Shown: positions 17,201 to 25,234 of the stretch, piece after piece | Numbering within the stretch: the stretch's first letter is position 1 | Layout: every line of letters begins with the position of its first letter | NCBI RefSeq assembly: GCF_037977055.1 | Contig: NZ_CP150274.1 | Span: forward strand, 1,984,001 to 2,048,000 | Direction: 5' to 3' | Source: Paenibacillus sp. FSL K6-1096 | Lineage (GTDB): Bacteria > Bacillota > Bacilli > Paenibacillales > Paenibacillaceae | Length of the DNA: 64,000 nt | The notes under the pieces: model-generated | Databases searched by the model: none | Told to the model about the DNA's origin: nothing | Seen by the model: only the letters and a program-made list of their open reading frames with translations | Position numbers and translations under genes: made by a program

Positions 17201-18785
17201 TGATGAACCCTATGTTGTCGACGATCTGTCCATCTCCATTCCTTGGGCGGAAATGGGCTTCGGACAGGTCCACAAGGCCTACTCCGGGTATGAGGCGCTG
17301 GAGCTGCTTCAGCGCCATCCCATCGACATCGTAGTGACCGATATTAATATGCCCGAGCTCTCGGGCACCGAGCTGATTGCGGCGATCCGCAGCCGCTGGA
17401 AGCATATCCGGGTGGTCATGCTGACCGGATACGCCGAATTTGAATACGCCCGCAAAGCCATTGAAGAGCAGGCGAGCGCCTATCTGCTCAAGCCGATTGC
17501 CAATGACCAGCTGATCTCCGTCATCGGCAAGCTGCAGGAGAAGCTGCGCAGCGACTGGGAGGCCTGGTCCTCCCACCAGCGGACGATGCAGACCTTCCGC
17601 GAGCATCTGCCGATCCTGCGGGACCGGCTGCTCGGCGAGCTGCTGCAGGGCCGCAAGCTGCGCGGGCCGCAGCTCCAGGAGCGGCTGGACCAGTTCGACC
17701 TCCCGTTCTCAATCGGGCAGCAGGTCTGCCTGGCCGTAGTCCGCCCCGAGGAATTCTTCCGCCGCCAGGATATGCACAGCATGCTGCTGTTCGAATATGC
17801 GATCATTAATATCGCGCAGGAGCTGTTCCAGGACCGGTTCCTGATCTGGTCCTGCAAGGATGTGCATGATTATCTGGTGTTCCTGCTGCAGCCCAGGGAA
17901 GAAACCCTGCAGGACGGCAATCCGGGTAATGCGGTGGCCCAGGCGGCCTACCAGCTGCAGAATCATGTCAGCACGCTAATGGGCGGCGGTCTGTCGGTAG
18001 TCACCACCGGCTGGGGCGACTTCCCGGGCCAGGTCTATACGCTCTACCAGACCGCCATCTCCGCCATCCGCCAGCATATCGGCAGTGAGACCGGGATCTA
18101 TCTGGATACGACCGACAACAGCGGCTCACAGTCTGTAGAGATTCTCCAGCCGCTCTACGAGCCGCCGCTGCTGTTCCATATGTTCGAAGCGAACAACTGG
18201 CAGGGCATCGAGGACAAGCTGAATGCCATTGTGTCCGAGCTGGCCCACAGTGCGGAGCATTCGCTGGAGCATATCCATGAAGCCCGCCTGCATCTGGAGA
18301 CGGCCTTCTATTACTTCGCCCACAAGAACAACAAGATGCTCAGCGAGATTGCCGGCAATCCGCTGCTGGAGCAGGCTCCCTTCCAGACGCCGGACAAGCT
18401 GCGGGAATGGGCCATGGAGGTCATCCGCCTGCTGAGAGAGCATTTCGAATCCGAGCAGCGCAACAGCCGGTCCGAGCTGATCCGCACGGTCCATGAGTAT
18501 ATCGACCGCAATCTGCACTATGTCTCCCTTCAGGCGATTGCCGATCATGTCCAGATGCACCCGGTCTATCTCTCCAAAATGTACAAGCTGGAGACGGGCA
18601 AGCGGATCAGCGATTATATCAGCCAGGCCAAGATGGAAAAAGCGGCGTATCTGCTGATCCATACGCCGCTGAAAATATATGAGGTGTCCTCCGAGCTTGG
18701 TTACTCCAATGCCCATTATTTCATTAAGCTGTTCAAGGAATATGCGGGGATGACCCCGCATGAATTCCGGGACCGGGCGCTCTAG
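17178..18785 (+). CDS. YesN-like AraC-family response regulator
   Basis: This 535-residue regulator has an N-terminal receiver (VDDEP; phospho-acceptor Asp55 in VVTDINMPELSG; Lys in LLKPI), a long middle domain, and a C-terminal AraC DNA-binding domain with two helix-turn-helix units (SLQAIADHVQMHPVYLSKMYK and IYEVSSELGYSNAHYFIKLFKEYAGMTPHEFR). AGAGGA sits before the ATG inside the kinase gene, so the two are coupled. It is the only DNA-binding protein gene inside the beta-glucan locus, which makes it the best candidate to bind the four shared direct-repeat promoters. Its stop lies 6 bases from that of the convergent phosphorylase gene. Confidence 0.93.
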   Translation: MHQILLVDDEPYVVDDLSISIPWAEMGFGQVHKAYSGYEALELLQRHPIDIVVTDINMPELSGTELIAAIRSRWKHIRVVMLTGYAEFEYARKAIEEQASAYLLKPIANDQLISVIGKLQEKLRSDWEAWSSHQRTMQTFREHLPILRDRLLGELLQGRKLRGPQLQERLDQFDLPFSIGQQVCLAVVRPEEFFRRQDMHSMLLFEYAIINIAQELFQDRFLIWSCKDVHDYLVFLLQPREETLQDGNPGNAVAQAAYQLQNHVSTLMGGGLSVVTTGWGDFPGQVYTLYQTAISAIRQHIGSETGIYLDTTDNSGSQSVEILQPLYEPPLLFHMFEANNWQGIEDKLNAIVSELAHSAEHSLEHIHEARLHLETAFYYFAHKNNKMLSEIAGNPLLEQAPFQTPDKLREWAMEVIRLLREHFESEQRNSRSELIRTVHEYIDRNLHYVSLQAIADHVQMHPVYLSKMYKLETGKRISDYISQAKMEKAAYLLIHTPLKIYEVSSELGYSNAHYFIKLFKEYAGMTPHEFRDRAL

Positions 18786-18791
18786 GAGCGC
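18777..18791. other. Palindrome spanning two convergent stop codons
   Basis: GCGCTC, TAG, GAGCGC lies over the end of the regulator gene and the 6-base gap before the end of the phosphorylase gene. It is the only hairpin-like element at this convergent junction and has no T run. Confidence 0.5.
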
Positions 18792-21758
18792 TTAGTCCCC
18801 GAAGACCAGCTCCACTTCATGGGAGAGGCCGTCATCTACTGCCGGCACAAGGCCGTCTGTTACCGCCTGGCCATCCAGCGTCAGACGGGCTGTCCCGTCC
18901 TGCATCCGGCAGAAGCCCTCCGGCTTGCGGACCCGGATGTGGTAGGAGGAGCCTCCCAGCTTCAGGGTATAGCTGAATTCCGTCTGCTCTTCCCTAAGCA
19001 CCGGATTCAGGGCGATGCCCTGCGCCGTATATTCAATGCCCAGCGCTTCCATCAGCGAGAGGGTGAGCCAGGTCGAGGTGCCGCTTAGCATCGGACCGAT
19101 GTTCTCACCAGTCTCGCTGTTGTTGTATTGCGTGCAGAACCGCGGGTTCCCGCAGATGGCGAACGGATCTTCCATCGTCTTGAACGGAACAATCCGGTCC
19201 AGCAGCCAGTAGCCCAGTCGGGAGAGCTCGGCAGCGAGATCAGGGCTGGATACTTCCTTGGCTCCTTTGAACATGGCCGCAGCAGCCATCATGCAGGCAT
19301 GCTTGAACACGCCGCCGTTCTCACGGTCACCCGGGAAGTATTCATCCGATGCCGTATGTGTAGATACACGGCCCAGTGCCACCGGAGAGACCAGCTTCAT
19401 GCCGTAAGGTGTCATCAGCTGTTCCTTCAAGGTGTCGATCATGATGGCAATCTGCTTCTCCTCTGCACAGCCGGCCAGAATACTCCAGCTGAAGGAGTTG
19501 AGGAAGTACGAGCCATCCTTCGCCGGATCAGCGGACATACCGTCCCCAGCAGCGCCAAGATAGGTATATTCCCCGTCCGGATAACGGTTGAACAGTACAC
19601 GGGCGAAGAAATCGCCCTTCCAGGCATGCTCCTGAATACGTTCACGCAGCTTCTCGCCGAACTGGTCAAGCCCCTCGGCATATTCCTGATCACCCTTGCG
19701 GACCGCCAGAGCTGACAGCTCATCCACCGCCACCTTCAGCAGGAAGGCGTTCATCACGCTCTCGGAATAGTCGCTTTCCAGCGAATCCCCGAAGACGCCG
19801 CCGGCCGCAAGCTGCTTCCGGTACAGCTCTTCCTTAGCCGGTCCGTTCAGATAGGTGTCATCCAGCTTCAGACAGTCGTTCCAGTCTGCGAAGTCGAGCA
19901 GCGGCAGGCCATGGCGTCCGATCGAGATCTGGCCGGAATACACAATGATGGCCTTCAGCGTCTCGAATACCGGCCGGGTCGTGTCCTTGCCCGCTACCGG
20001 ACAGGATTCATCGAGGAATTCTACATCTCCGGTCAGCATGACATAACGGTAGACGGCCTGGATCAGCCACAGCGCATCATCGGACCATTTGCCCGGCTCT
20101 TTGCCGACCCAGAAGAAATTATGGTATGCATAGCCCAGCTCGAAGACCATGCTGGTCCATTCCTTAAGCAGGCTCTTAACGAGGCCGCTGCGGCCCATTC
20201 CGACGAAATAGTACATTGATGCGTACAGATCCTGAATCTCGCGGAAGCCGATCTCCCGGTATCCCTTCTGAGTCTGGCAGAAGGAACGGGAGACGAAGCT
20301 CTGGTAGAGCACCTGGAACGGCAGGTTGCGGTTCACGAACTGGTCGAAATCAGCGTCGCCGGAGGATACCTGCAGGAATTTCGCATAATCCCGCACGAAT
20401 TCCCGCGATTCCGCCAGGGCTTCCTCGGCCGCACTGCGGCTGGTGAAGCGGGCGATCAGCGTGCTGACTTCATCCTGGAGTACGGTCTCGCCCCAAGCTG
20501 CACCGCTCTTATCGGAGACGAGTCCGGTGAACTGGTCAACCGCCGCAGCAGCTCCCGCAGGAACCTTAATCTCACCGGCTACCGCGAAGAATCCCGGCCC
20601 CTTGCGGTGCAGAATGCTGCTCAGCTTCAGCGCTCCGGACGGACGGTGCAGCGAGCCGGTGCCCACGAATTCATTGTAGTTAACACAGTATTCGCGCGGC
20701 AGAACTGCCCCGTCCTCCCCGTGGATAATCATCGTGTGGAAGCGCAGATCATGGCGTCCGCCATCCGGGTAATAATCCGGGCTGACCGCAGCGACCGCGC
20801 CGGATTCATCCTGCAGCACCCCGCCCTGCATGATCACGTTGCTGTACAGGACATCCTCGAACAGTGCGCCTGGAGCTGCGGAACCGAACATCCCGGTATA
20901 CACCAGGCGCAGCCGGCGTTCGCCTTCCCCATGGTTCACGAGCTCAATCCGCTGCAGCTCTGTAGCCAGCGGCATCCCTGCAGCATGCGGCAGAATGAAA
21001 ATAGTGCGGATAATCTCAAGTCCGCTGTCCAAACGGTATGTAATAACTGTCGCATTCTGCGAATGACGGCAGACGGCCGATTCAATGCCTTCCCCGCCCG
21101 GCTCGGCGGAATAGAAAATCTGCTTCCCGTCCTCGAACAGATAGAACTGGCGGTTGGCCGGGAAACCGTTCTCCTCCTGGCGCATATCCCAGCGGGTCGC
21201 CAATACCTGGGTAGCGGCATGGGAACGGAAGCTTCCGCCGCCCAGCCGGTCAACCACGCTCTTCGGCGTCGTCTGGAGCGGATGCGGGAATTCCAGCCGG
21301 TTGCCCAGCAGCAGGTTGACCGCGAAATGCGGGCCCGGAACAGGCGACCGCAGATCGATGACATGCTCGCCCTCAGCGTTAAGGGCACCTGCCCAGCCCG
21401 GCGCGGCTTCCAGCAGCGCCAGCATCTCGCTGGCTGTGGCCGCCGGAATGGCAACGGCCTGCTCTGCTCTTCCCGCATGGCGGATATGCAGGGACAACGC
21501 CTTGCCATCGCCGCCCAGGGTGAACAGCGCGGAGCTGTCGGCTTCCGCCGGCAGCAGCGCCGCCACCGCCGGGAGCTTCAGCAGCTCCTGAATAGCCGGC
21601 AGGCGGAGCGGCAGACCGGTGATGCCAACCGCTCCGCAGCGCTGCGAATCGGTGAAGACAGCGCTGAGCGGCGCGCTGCCGGTCCGGTCCGCGAAGGCCT
21701 GCCGCAGGATATCCTCAGCCGAAGCTGAGGTTTGTCTTGCAGTATTGAATGTAAGCAT
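18792..21758 (-). CDS. GH94-family glycoside phosphorylase (cellodextrin/laminaribiose phosphorylase-like)
   Basis: This 988-residue cytoplasmic enzyme (no signal peptide) has the GH94 layout: an N-terminal beta-sandwich region and an (alpha/alpha)6 barrel. The barrel carries QTQKGYREIGFREIQDLYASMYYF (about 495-518), HNFFWVGKEPGKWSDDALWL, the acid motif ADWNDCL (about 624-630), and a C-terminal phosphate-site region (YNNSETGENIGPMLSGTSTWLTLSLMEALG). Such enzymes split beta-glucosides with phosphate to give glucose 1-phosphate. The length suits cellodextrin phosphorylase more than the shorter cellobiose enzymes. The GH16 context points to beta-1,3 or mixed-linkage oligosaccharides; families GH149 and GH161 are related alternatives. 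It is the last gene of the transporter operon. AGAGGAGA precedes the ATG. Confidence 0.85.
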   Translation of the reverse strand: MLTFNTARQTSASAEDILRQAFADRTGSAPLSAVFTDSQRCGAVGITGLPLRLPAIQELLKLPAVAALLPAEADSSALFTLGGDGKALSLHIRHAGRAEQAVAIPAATASEMLALLEAAPGWAGALNAEGEHVIDLRSPVPGPHFAVNLLLGNRLEFPHPLQTTPKSVVDRLGGGSFRSHAATQVLATRWDMRQEENGFPANRQFYLFEDGKQIFYSAEPGGEGIESAVCRHSQNATVITYRLDSGLEIIRTIFILPHAAGMPLATELQRIELVNHGEGERRLRLVYTGMFGSAAPGALFEDVLYSNVIMQGGVLQDESGAVAAVSPDYYPDGGRHDLRFHTMIIHGEDGAVLPREYCVNYNEFVGTGSLHRPSGALKLSSILHRKGPGFFAVAGEIKVPAGAAAAVDQFTGLVSDKSGAAWGETVLQDEVSTLIARFTSRSAAEEALAESREFVRDYAKFLQVSSGDADFDQFVNRNLPFQVLYQSFVSRSFCQTQKGYREIGFREIQDLYASMYYFVGMGRSGLVKSLLKEWTSMVFELGYAYHNFFWVGKEPGKWSDDALWLIQAVYRYVMLTGDVEFLDESCPVAGKDTTRPVFETLKAIIVYSGQISIGRHGLPLLDFADWNDCLKLDDTYLNGPAKEELYRKQLAAGGVFGDSLESDYSESVMNAFLLKVAVDELSALAVRKGDQEYAEGLDQFGEKLRERIQEHAWKGDFFARVLFNRYPDGEYTYLGAAGDGMSADPAKDGSYFLNSFSWSILAGCAEEKQIAIMIDTLKEQLMTPYGMKLVSPVALGRVSTHTASDEYFPGDRENGGVFKHACMMAAAAMFKGAKEVSSPDLAAELSRLGYWLLDRIVPFKTMEDPFAICGNPRFCTQYNNSETGENIGPMLSGTSTWLTLSLMEALGIEYTAQGIALNPVLREEQTEFSYTLKLGGSSYHIRVRKPEGFCRMQDGTARLTLDGQAVTDGLVPAVDDGLSHEVELVFGD

Positions 21759-21799
21759 GATACGTCTCCTCTTTTCCTCTTTTCTGGCATATCTGCAGA

Positions 21800-22657
21800 T
21801 TAGCCCTTAACCGCACCCGCAGTCATACCGCTGATAAAGTATTTCTGAGTCATGAAGAAGATGACCATAACCGGCACAGTGACCACCGTAGAAGCAGCCA
21901 TCAGCAGGTCATAACGCGTATTGTACTGGCCGACGAACAGGCGGATACCTACAGGAATCGTCTGTACATCCGAGCTGGTCGTAAGCACCCAGGCGAACAG
22001 CAGCTCATCCCAGGCGGTCAGGAAGATGAAGATACCTGTAGCAATGATGCCGGGCAGAGAGAGCGGCAGAATGATTTTGTAGAAGGCCTGGAATTTCGTA
22101 CATCCGTCAATCGAAGCCGACTCCTCCAGATCTCTCGGGATCGATACGAAGAAGCTGCGCATAATCCAGATACTGATCGGGGTATAGAACGCCGTATAGA
22201 CGAGAATCATGCCCCAGTACGTATTGATCATCGGCAGGCCGATGGCATTCTTGATCCACAGGAACATCAGATAGATCGGGAACAGGAACATAATCCCCGG
22301 AATCAGCTGGGTGGAGATAATGCTCATACTGAACAGCTTCGATCCCGGAAAATCAAACCGGGCCAGCGCATACCCTGCCAATACGGCGAAGGAACCGGCC
22401 AGCAGGGTCGTGGCCCCGCAGATCAGCAGACTGTTACGGAAATAGACGGCAAAGTTAACGGTATCCCACATATTGATATAGTTGACCCACTGCGGCTTCG
22501 GCAGGCTGAAGGTGGTAATCCCGTTCAGAATCTGGTCATTGGAGTGCAGTGAGGTGAAGATCATCCAGAGAATCGGGAAGACCGTCAAAATAACGATCAC
22601 CCAGGTCAATGTAGTCAGCAGGAACGAATTGACAGAACGTTTGCGGTGTGTACTCAT
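21800..22657 (-). CDS. Sugar ABC transporter permease, MalG type
   Basis: This 285-residue inner-membrane permease has six predicted helices and the EAA-loop motif of carbohydrate importers (EESASIDGCTKFQAFYKIILPLSLPGI, about residues 180-205). It ends with MTAGAVKG, typical of MalG-like subunits. It forms the channel with the upstream permease; their genes overlap by ATGA. No ATPase gene is present in the operon, as is common in Gram-positive bacteria where a shared MsmX-type ATPase serves many importers. Confidence 0.95.
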   Translation of the reverse strand: MSTHRKRSVNSFLLTTLTWVIVILTVFPILWMIFTSLHSNDQILNGITTFSLPKPQWVNYINMWDTVNFAVYFRNSLLICGATTLLAGSFAVLAGYALARFDFPGSKLFSMSIISTQLIPGIMFLFPIYLMFLWIKNAIGLPMINTYWGMILVYTAFYTPISIWIMRSFFVSIPRDLEESASIDGCTKFQAFYKIILPLSLPGIIATGIFIFLTAWDELLFAWVLTTSSDVQTIPVGIRLFVGQYNTRYDLLMAASTVVTVPVMVIFFMTQKYFISGMTAGAVKG

Positions 22658-23634
22658 TGGGCATTCAACTCCGATCTAAAGACACGGTACCAGACTCCGA
22701 CCACCATCAGCATGGCGAACATCAGCATAATGGATGCGGCAGAACCCGAACCGAAGGCCCAATACCCGAAGGATTGGCGGGTCAAGGCAGTCATCAGCAG
22801 GTCTCCCCATTCGCCAGGATATCCGGCGCCATTACCGAACATCGTGGAGACGATGTTATAGGAGTAGACGTTGTTAATAATCTGGAATAAGAGCTGTACG
22901 GCAATAACCGGCTTCAGCATCGGCAGTGTCATGTTCCAGAACTGGCGGAACTTGCCTGCCCCGTCAATGGTGGCCGCTTCGTAGATATCCTCAGGAATCG
23001 TCTGAAGCCCCGCGAGGAAAATGACCATCAGGAACGGCCAGCCGCGCCAGATGGTTGGAATAATAATGGCCCAGATCGTGTTGGGTCCAAGCAGCCAGAA
23101 CGGCTTCTCATTCATCAGATGCAGAACATCCACCAGGATATAGTTGATAATTCCGTTCTGCTGCCACATGAAGCCCCAGAGTACGCCGACCACATAGGAT
23201 GGAACGACCCAAGGAAGCAGCATGGCGGTGCGGGCGATACTGCGGCCCGGAAAATCACGGTTCAGCAGCATGGCCATCATCAGGCCCATGAACATGACGC
23301 CGATGGTAACGATCACCGCATAAATCGCGGTGTTGCGGATAGCGAAATTAAGTCCCTGGCGGACCGGATTGTCGGTGTTGAACAGCAGGCCCACGTAGTT
23401 GTCGATGCCGACAAACGGCGCCTTCAGATATTTGACCAGTGTGAACTGGTTCAGCTTCAGGAAGGACATCCAGAAGCCCTGAATCATCGGAAGCAAATGC
23501 ACAAGCAGCATGAAAATGATGGTCGGAACCATCAGCATGTAAGCAAATTTATTGTCTCTGATCCGCTTGAGCAGCACTCCACGCTTGCTGGAGGTGTTTT
23601 TGGCAGACAGACTTTTCTCAGTATGGAGTCCCAT
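22654..23634 (-). CDS. Sugar ABC transporter permease, MalF type
   Basis: This 326-residue permease has six or so membrane helices and the EAA-loop motif YEAATIDGAGKFRQFWNMTLPMLKPVI. It pairs with the MalG-type subunit to import oligosaccharides delivered by the lipoprotein encoded upstream. A GC-rich stem-loop separates it from the binding-protein gene, which probably makes the permease less abundant than the binding protein. Confidence 0.95.
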   Translation of the reverse strand: MGLHTEKSLSAKNTSSKRGVLLKRIRDNKFAYMLMVPTIIFMLLVHLLPMIQGFWMSFLKLNQFTLVKYLKAPFVGIDNYVGLLFNTDNPVRQGLNFAIRNTAIYAVIVTIGVMFMGLMMAMLLNRDFPGRSIARTAMLLPWVVPSYVVGVLWGFMWQQNGIINYILVDVLHLMNEKPFWLLGPNTIWAIIIPTIWRGWPFLMVIFLAGLQTIPEDIYEAATIDGAGKFRQFWNMTLPMLKPVIAVQLLFQIINNVYSYNIVSTMFGNGAGYPGEWGDLLMTALTRQSFGYWAFGSGSAASIMLMFAMLMVVGVWYRVFRSELNAQ

Positions 23635-23664
23635 CTCTTATCCCTCACTTTACTATGGGAAGAA

Positions 23665-23689
23665 CCGCCGCACCCTAACCCTGCGGCGG
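23665..23689 (-). terminator. Intra-operon stem-loop between binding protein and permease genes
   Basis: CCGCCGCA pairs with TGCGGCGG around a 9-base loop and is followed by a weak T-rich run on the minus strand. Hairpins here in sugar ABC operons commonly stabilise the upstream mRNA or attenuate downstream transcription. Confidence 0.6.
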
Positions 23690-23703
23690 CTTCCCGCCTG
23701 ATC

Positions 23704-25101
23704 CTATTGATTGATGATTGCGTTAACTTCTGCTGCTGCGGAATCCAGCTCTTCCTTCACGCTCTCTCTGCTGTACGTGCCCTTCACACCGGCAACGATA
23801 TCCCATACGTTAGCGAAGTGCTTCTGCAATGCGGTCTCTGTAGGTCCCCATTGCGGGATGGACGGATAGGTTCTTCCGTATTTGACAGCCTCAGTGAAGG
23901 CCTTCATGTTGGCATCCAGATCCGGGGATTCAAGCTGCGACAGCTTGGCCGGAAGCTGGCCCGATACGTTAGCATAAGCCTTCTGTGCTTCATCGGAAGC
24001 CAGGTATTTGATCACTTCCCAAGTGGCTTCTTTGTTCTTCGAGCCGCTGAACACGGTCAGCTCACTGCCGCCGACGAAGGTGGCCTGTTCGCTCGGACCG
24101 GCCGGAAGCGGAGCCACGGCGAAATTCTTCGCTGCCAGCTTGTCATCCATACCGCCGTTAGCCTTAGGGGTGGCAAAGTTCTTCGCCAGCCATGGGCCGG
24201 AGATAATCACCGCCGATTTGCCGTCACCGAAGTCACTCTCAATCTGGGAGGAGTTCTTCTCCAGGGAAGACTTGTCCACCAGTCCTTCGGCAGCAAGCCC
24301 GGTGTAGTACATTACACCGTCAAGGCCTTTATCATCGTTGAAGATAACATCCTTGTTGTCAGCCGAGAGGACGTCGCCCCCAGCAGCCCAGATCCAAGGG
24401 AAGATGTTATGCACAACGTTCCAGTCGTTTTTGCCCGGAAGTCCAAGTGCGGCAACCTTCTTGCCGTCCACAGTCTGTCCGTTGACAGCCTTCAATGCGT
24501 TCTTGAAGGAATCCCAATCCTTGAAGGCTGTAGCTGTATCTACACCTGCTTGCTTGAATACGTCTGTACGGTAGTAGATAGCACGGGCATCCACGAACCA
24601 AGGCACTCCGTAGACCTCGCTGTCGCCTGCAATGGAGGTTGTCTTCCAGATCGCCGGCAGGAAGGCTTCAGCACCGCCCACATCAGCTACTTTGTCAGTG
24701 ATTTTATCAATACCGCCCATGCTGGCAATCGCCGGAACCCATGTCGAGCCGAGCTGGAGCAGGTCCGGACCTTCGCCGCTGGTAGCCGCTGTTGTAATCT
24801 TGGTCCAGGCAGAGCCCCAGTCCAGTACAGTCACCTTCATGGTCACATTCGGATGCTCTTTCAGATAAGGCTCAAGCGTCTTCAGGAAGTCCGCATCCGG
24901 TTTCGGACTGTTCGGCATAACCCAGGCATTCAGCGTAACCGGATCATTGCTTGGCGTTGCCGGAGCGGCTGTAGCGCTGCTCTCATCTTTCTTTCCCCCG
25001 TTGTTAGCAGAACTTGATTGAGTATTGTTGTTTCCGCATGCACTGGCTACTACCGAGAAGGCCATAAGCAGTGCAGCGATGGATACCGCTGTCTTTTTCA
25101 C
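23704..25101 (-). CDS. Sugar-binding lipoprotein of the ABC transporter
   Basis: This protein (about 465 residues) has a lipoprotein signal ending FSVVASAC, a Ser/Asn-rich spacer, and a family 1 sugar-binding fold (EHPNVTMKVTVLDWGSAWTKI, GEGPDLLQLGSTWVPAIASMGGI, PWFVDARAIYYRTDVFKQAGVD, DGKSAVIISGPWLAKNF). It captures oligosaccharides at the cell surface for the two permeases that follow. The start is probably GTG at 25101 (GGGGGA seven bases upstream), giving MKKTAVSIAALLMAF; an in-frame ATG at 25116 would add five residues. Its promoter carries copy 3 of the shared direct repeat. The substrate is inferred to be beta-glucan oligosaccharide. Confidence 0.92.
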   Translation of the reverse strand: MKKTAVSIAALLMAFSVVASACGNNNTQSSSANNGGKKDESSATAAPATPSNDPVTLNAWVMPNSPKPDADFLKTLEPYLKEHPNVTMKVTVLDWGSAWTKITTAATSGEGPDLLQLGSTWVPAIASMGGIDKITDKVADVGGAEAFLPAIWKTTSIAGDSEVYGVPWFVDARAIYYRTDVFKQAGVDTATAFKDWDSFKNALKAVNGQTVDGKKVAALGLPGKNDWNVVHNIFPWIWAAGGDVLSADNKDVIFNDDKGLDGVMYYTGLAAEGLVDKSSLEKNSSQIESDFGDGKSAVIISGPWLAKNFATPKANGGMDDKLAAKNFAVAPLPAGPSEQATFVGGSELTVFSGSKNKEATWEVIKYLASDEAQKAYANVSGQLPAKLSQLESPDLDANMKAFTEAVKYGRTYPSIPQWGPTETALQKHFANVWDIVAGVKGTYSRESVKEELDSAAAEVNAIINQ

Positions 25102-25165
25102 AATGAATTCCCCCATGTCTCGTTTGGTGAATCATGGAGAACGGTGGCCCGTCCTCCATGTCTTG

Positions 25166-25221
25166 ATTATAAAAGCGCCTGCTCCGAGTCTAAATACCAA
25201 ATCACAAGTCTGAATAACAAA
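25166..25221 (-). promoter_or_regulatory. Shared direct-repeat promoter, copy 3 (ABC transporter-phosphorylase operon)
   Basis: Read on the minus strand: TTTGTTAT (25214-25221), 12 bases, TTTGGTAT (25194-25201), 22 bases, -10 TATAAT (25166-25171). Spacing is identical to the two GH16 promoters. Confidence 0.85.
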
Positions 25222-25234
25222 ATCTAAAGCATGC

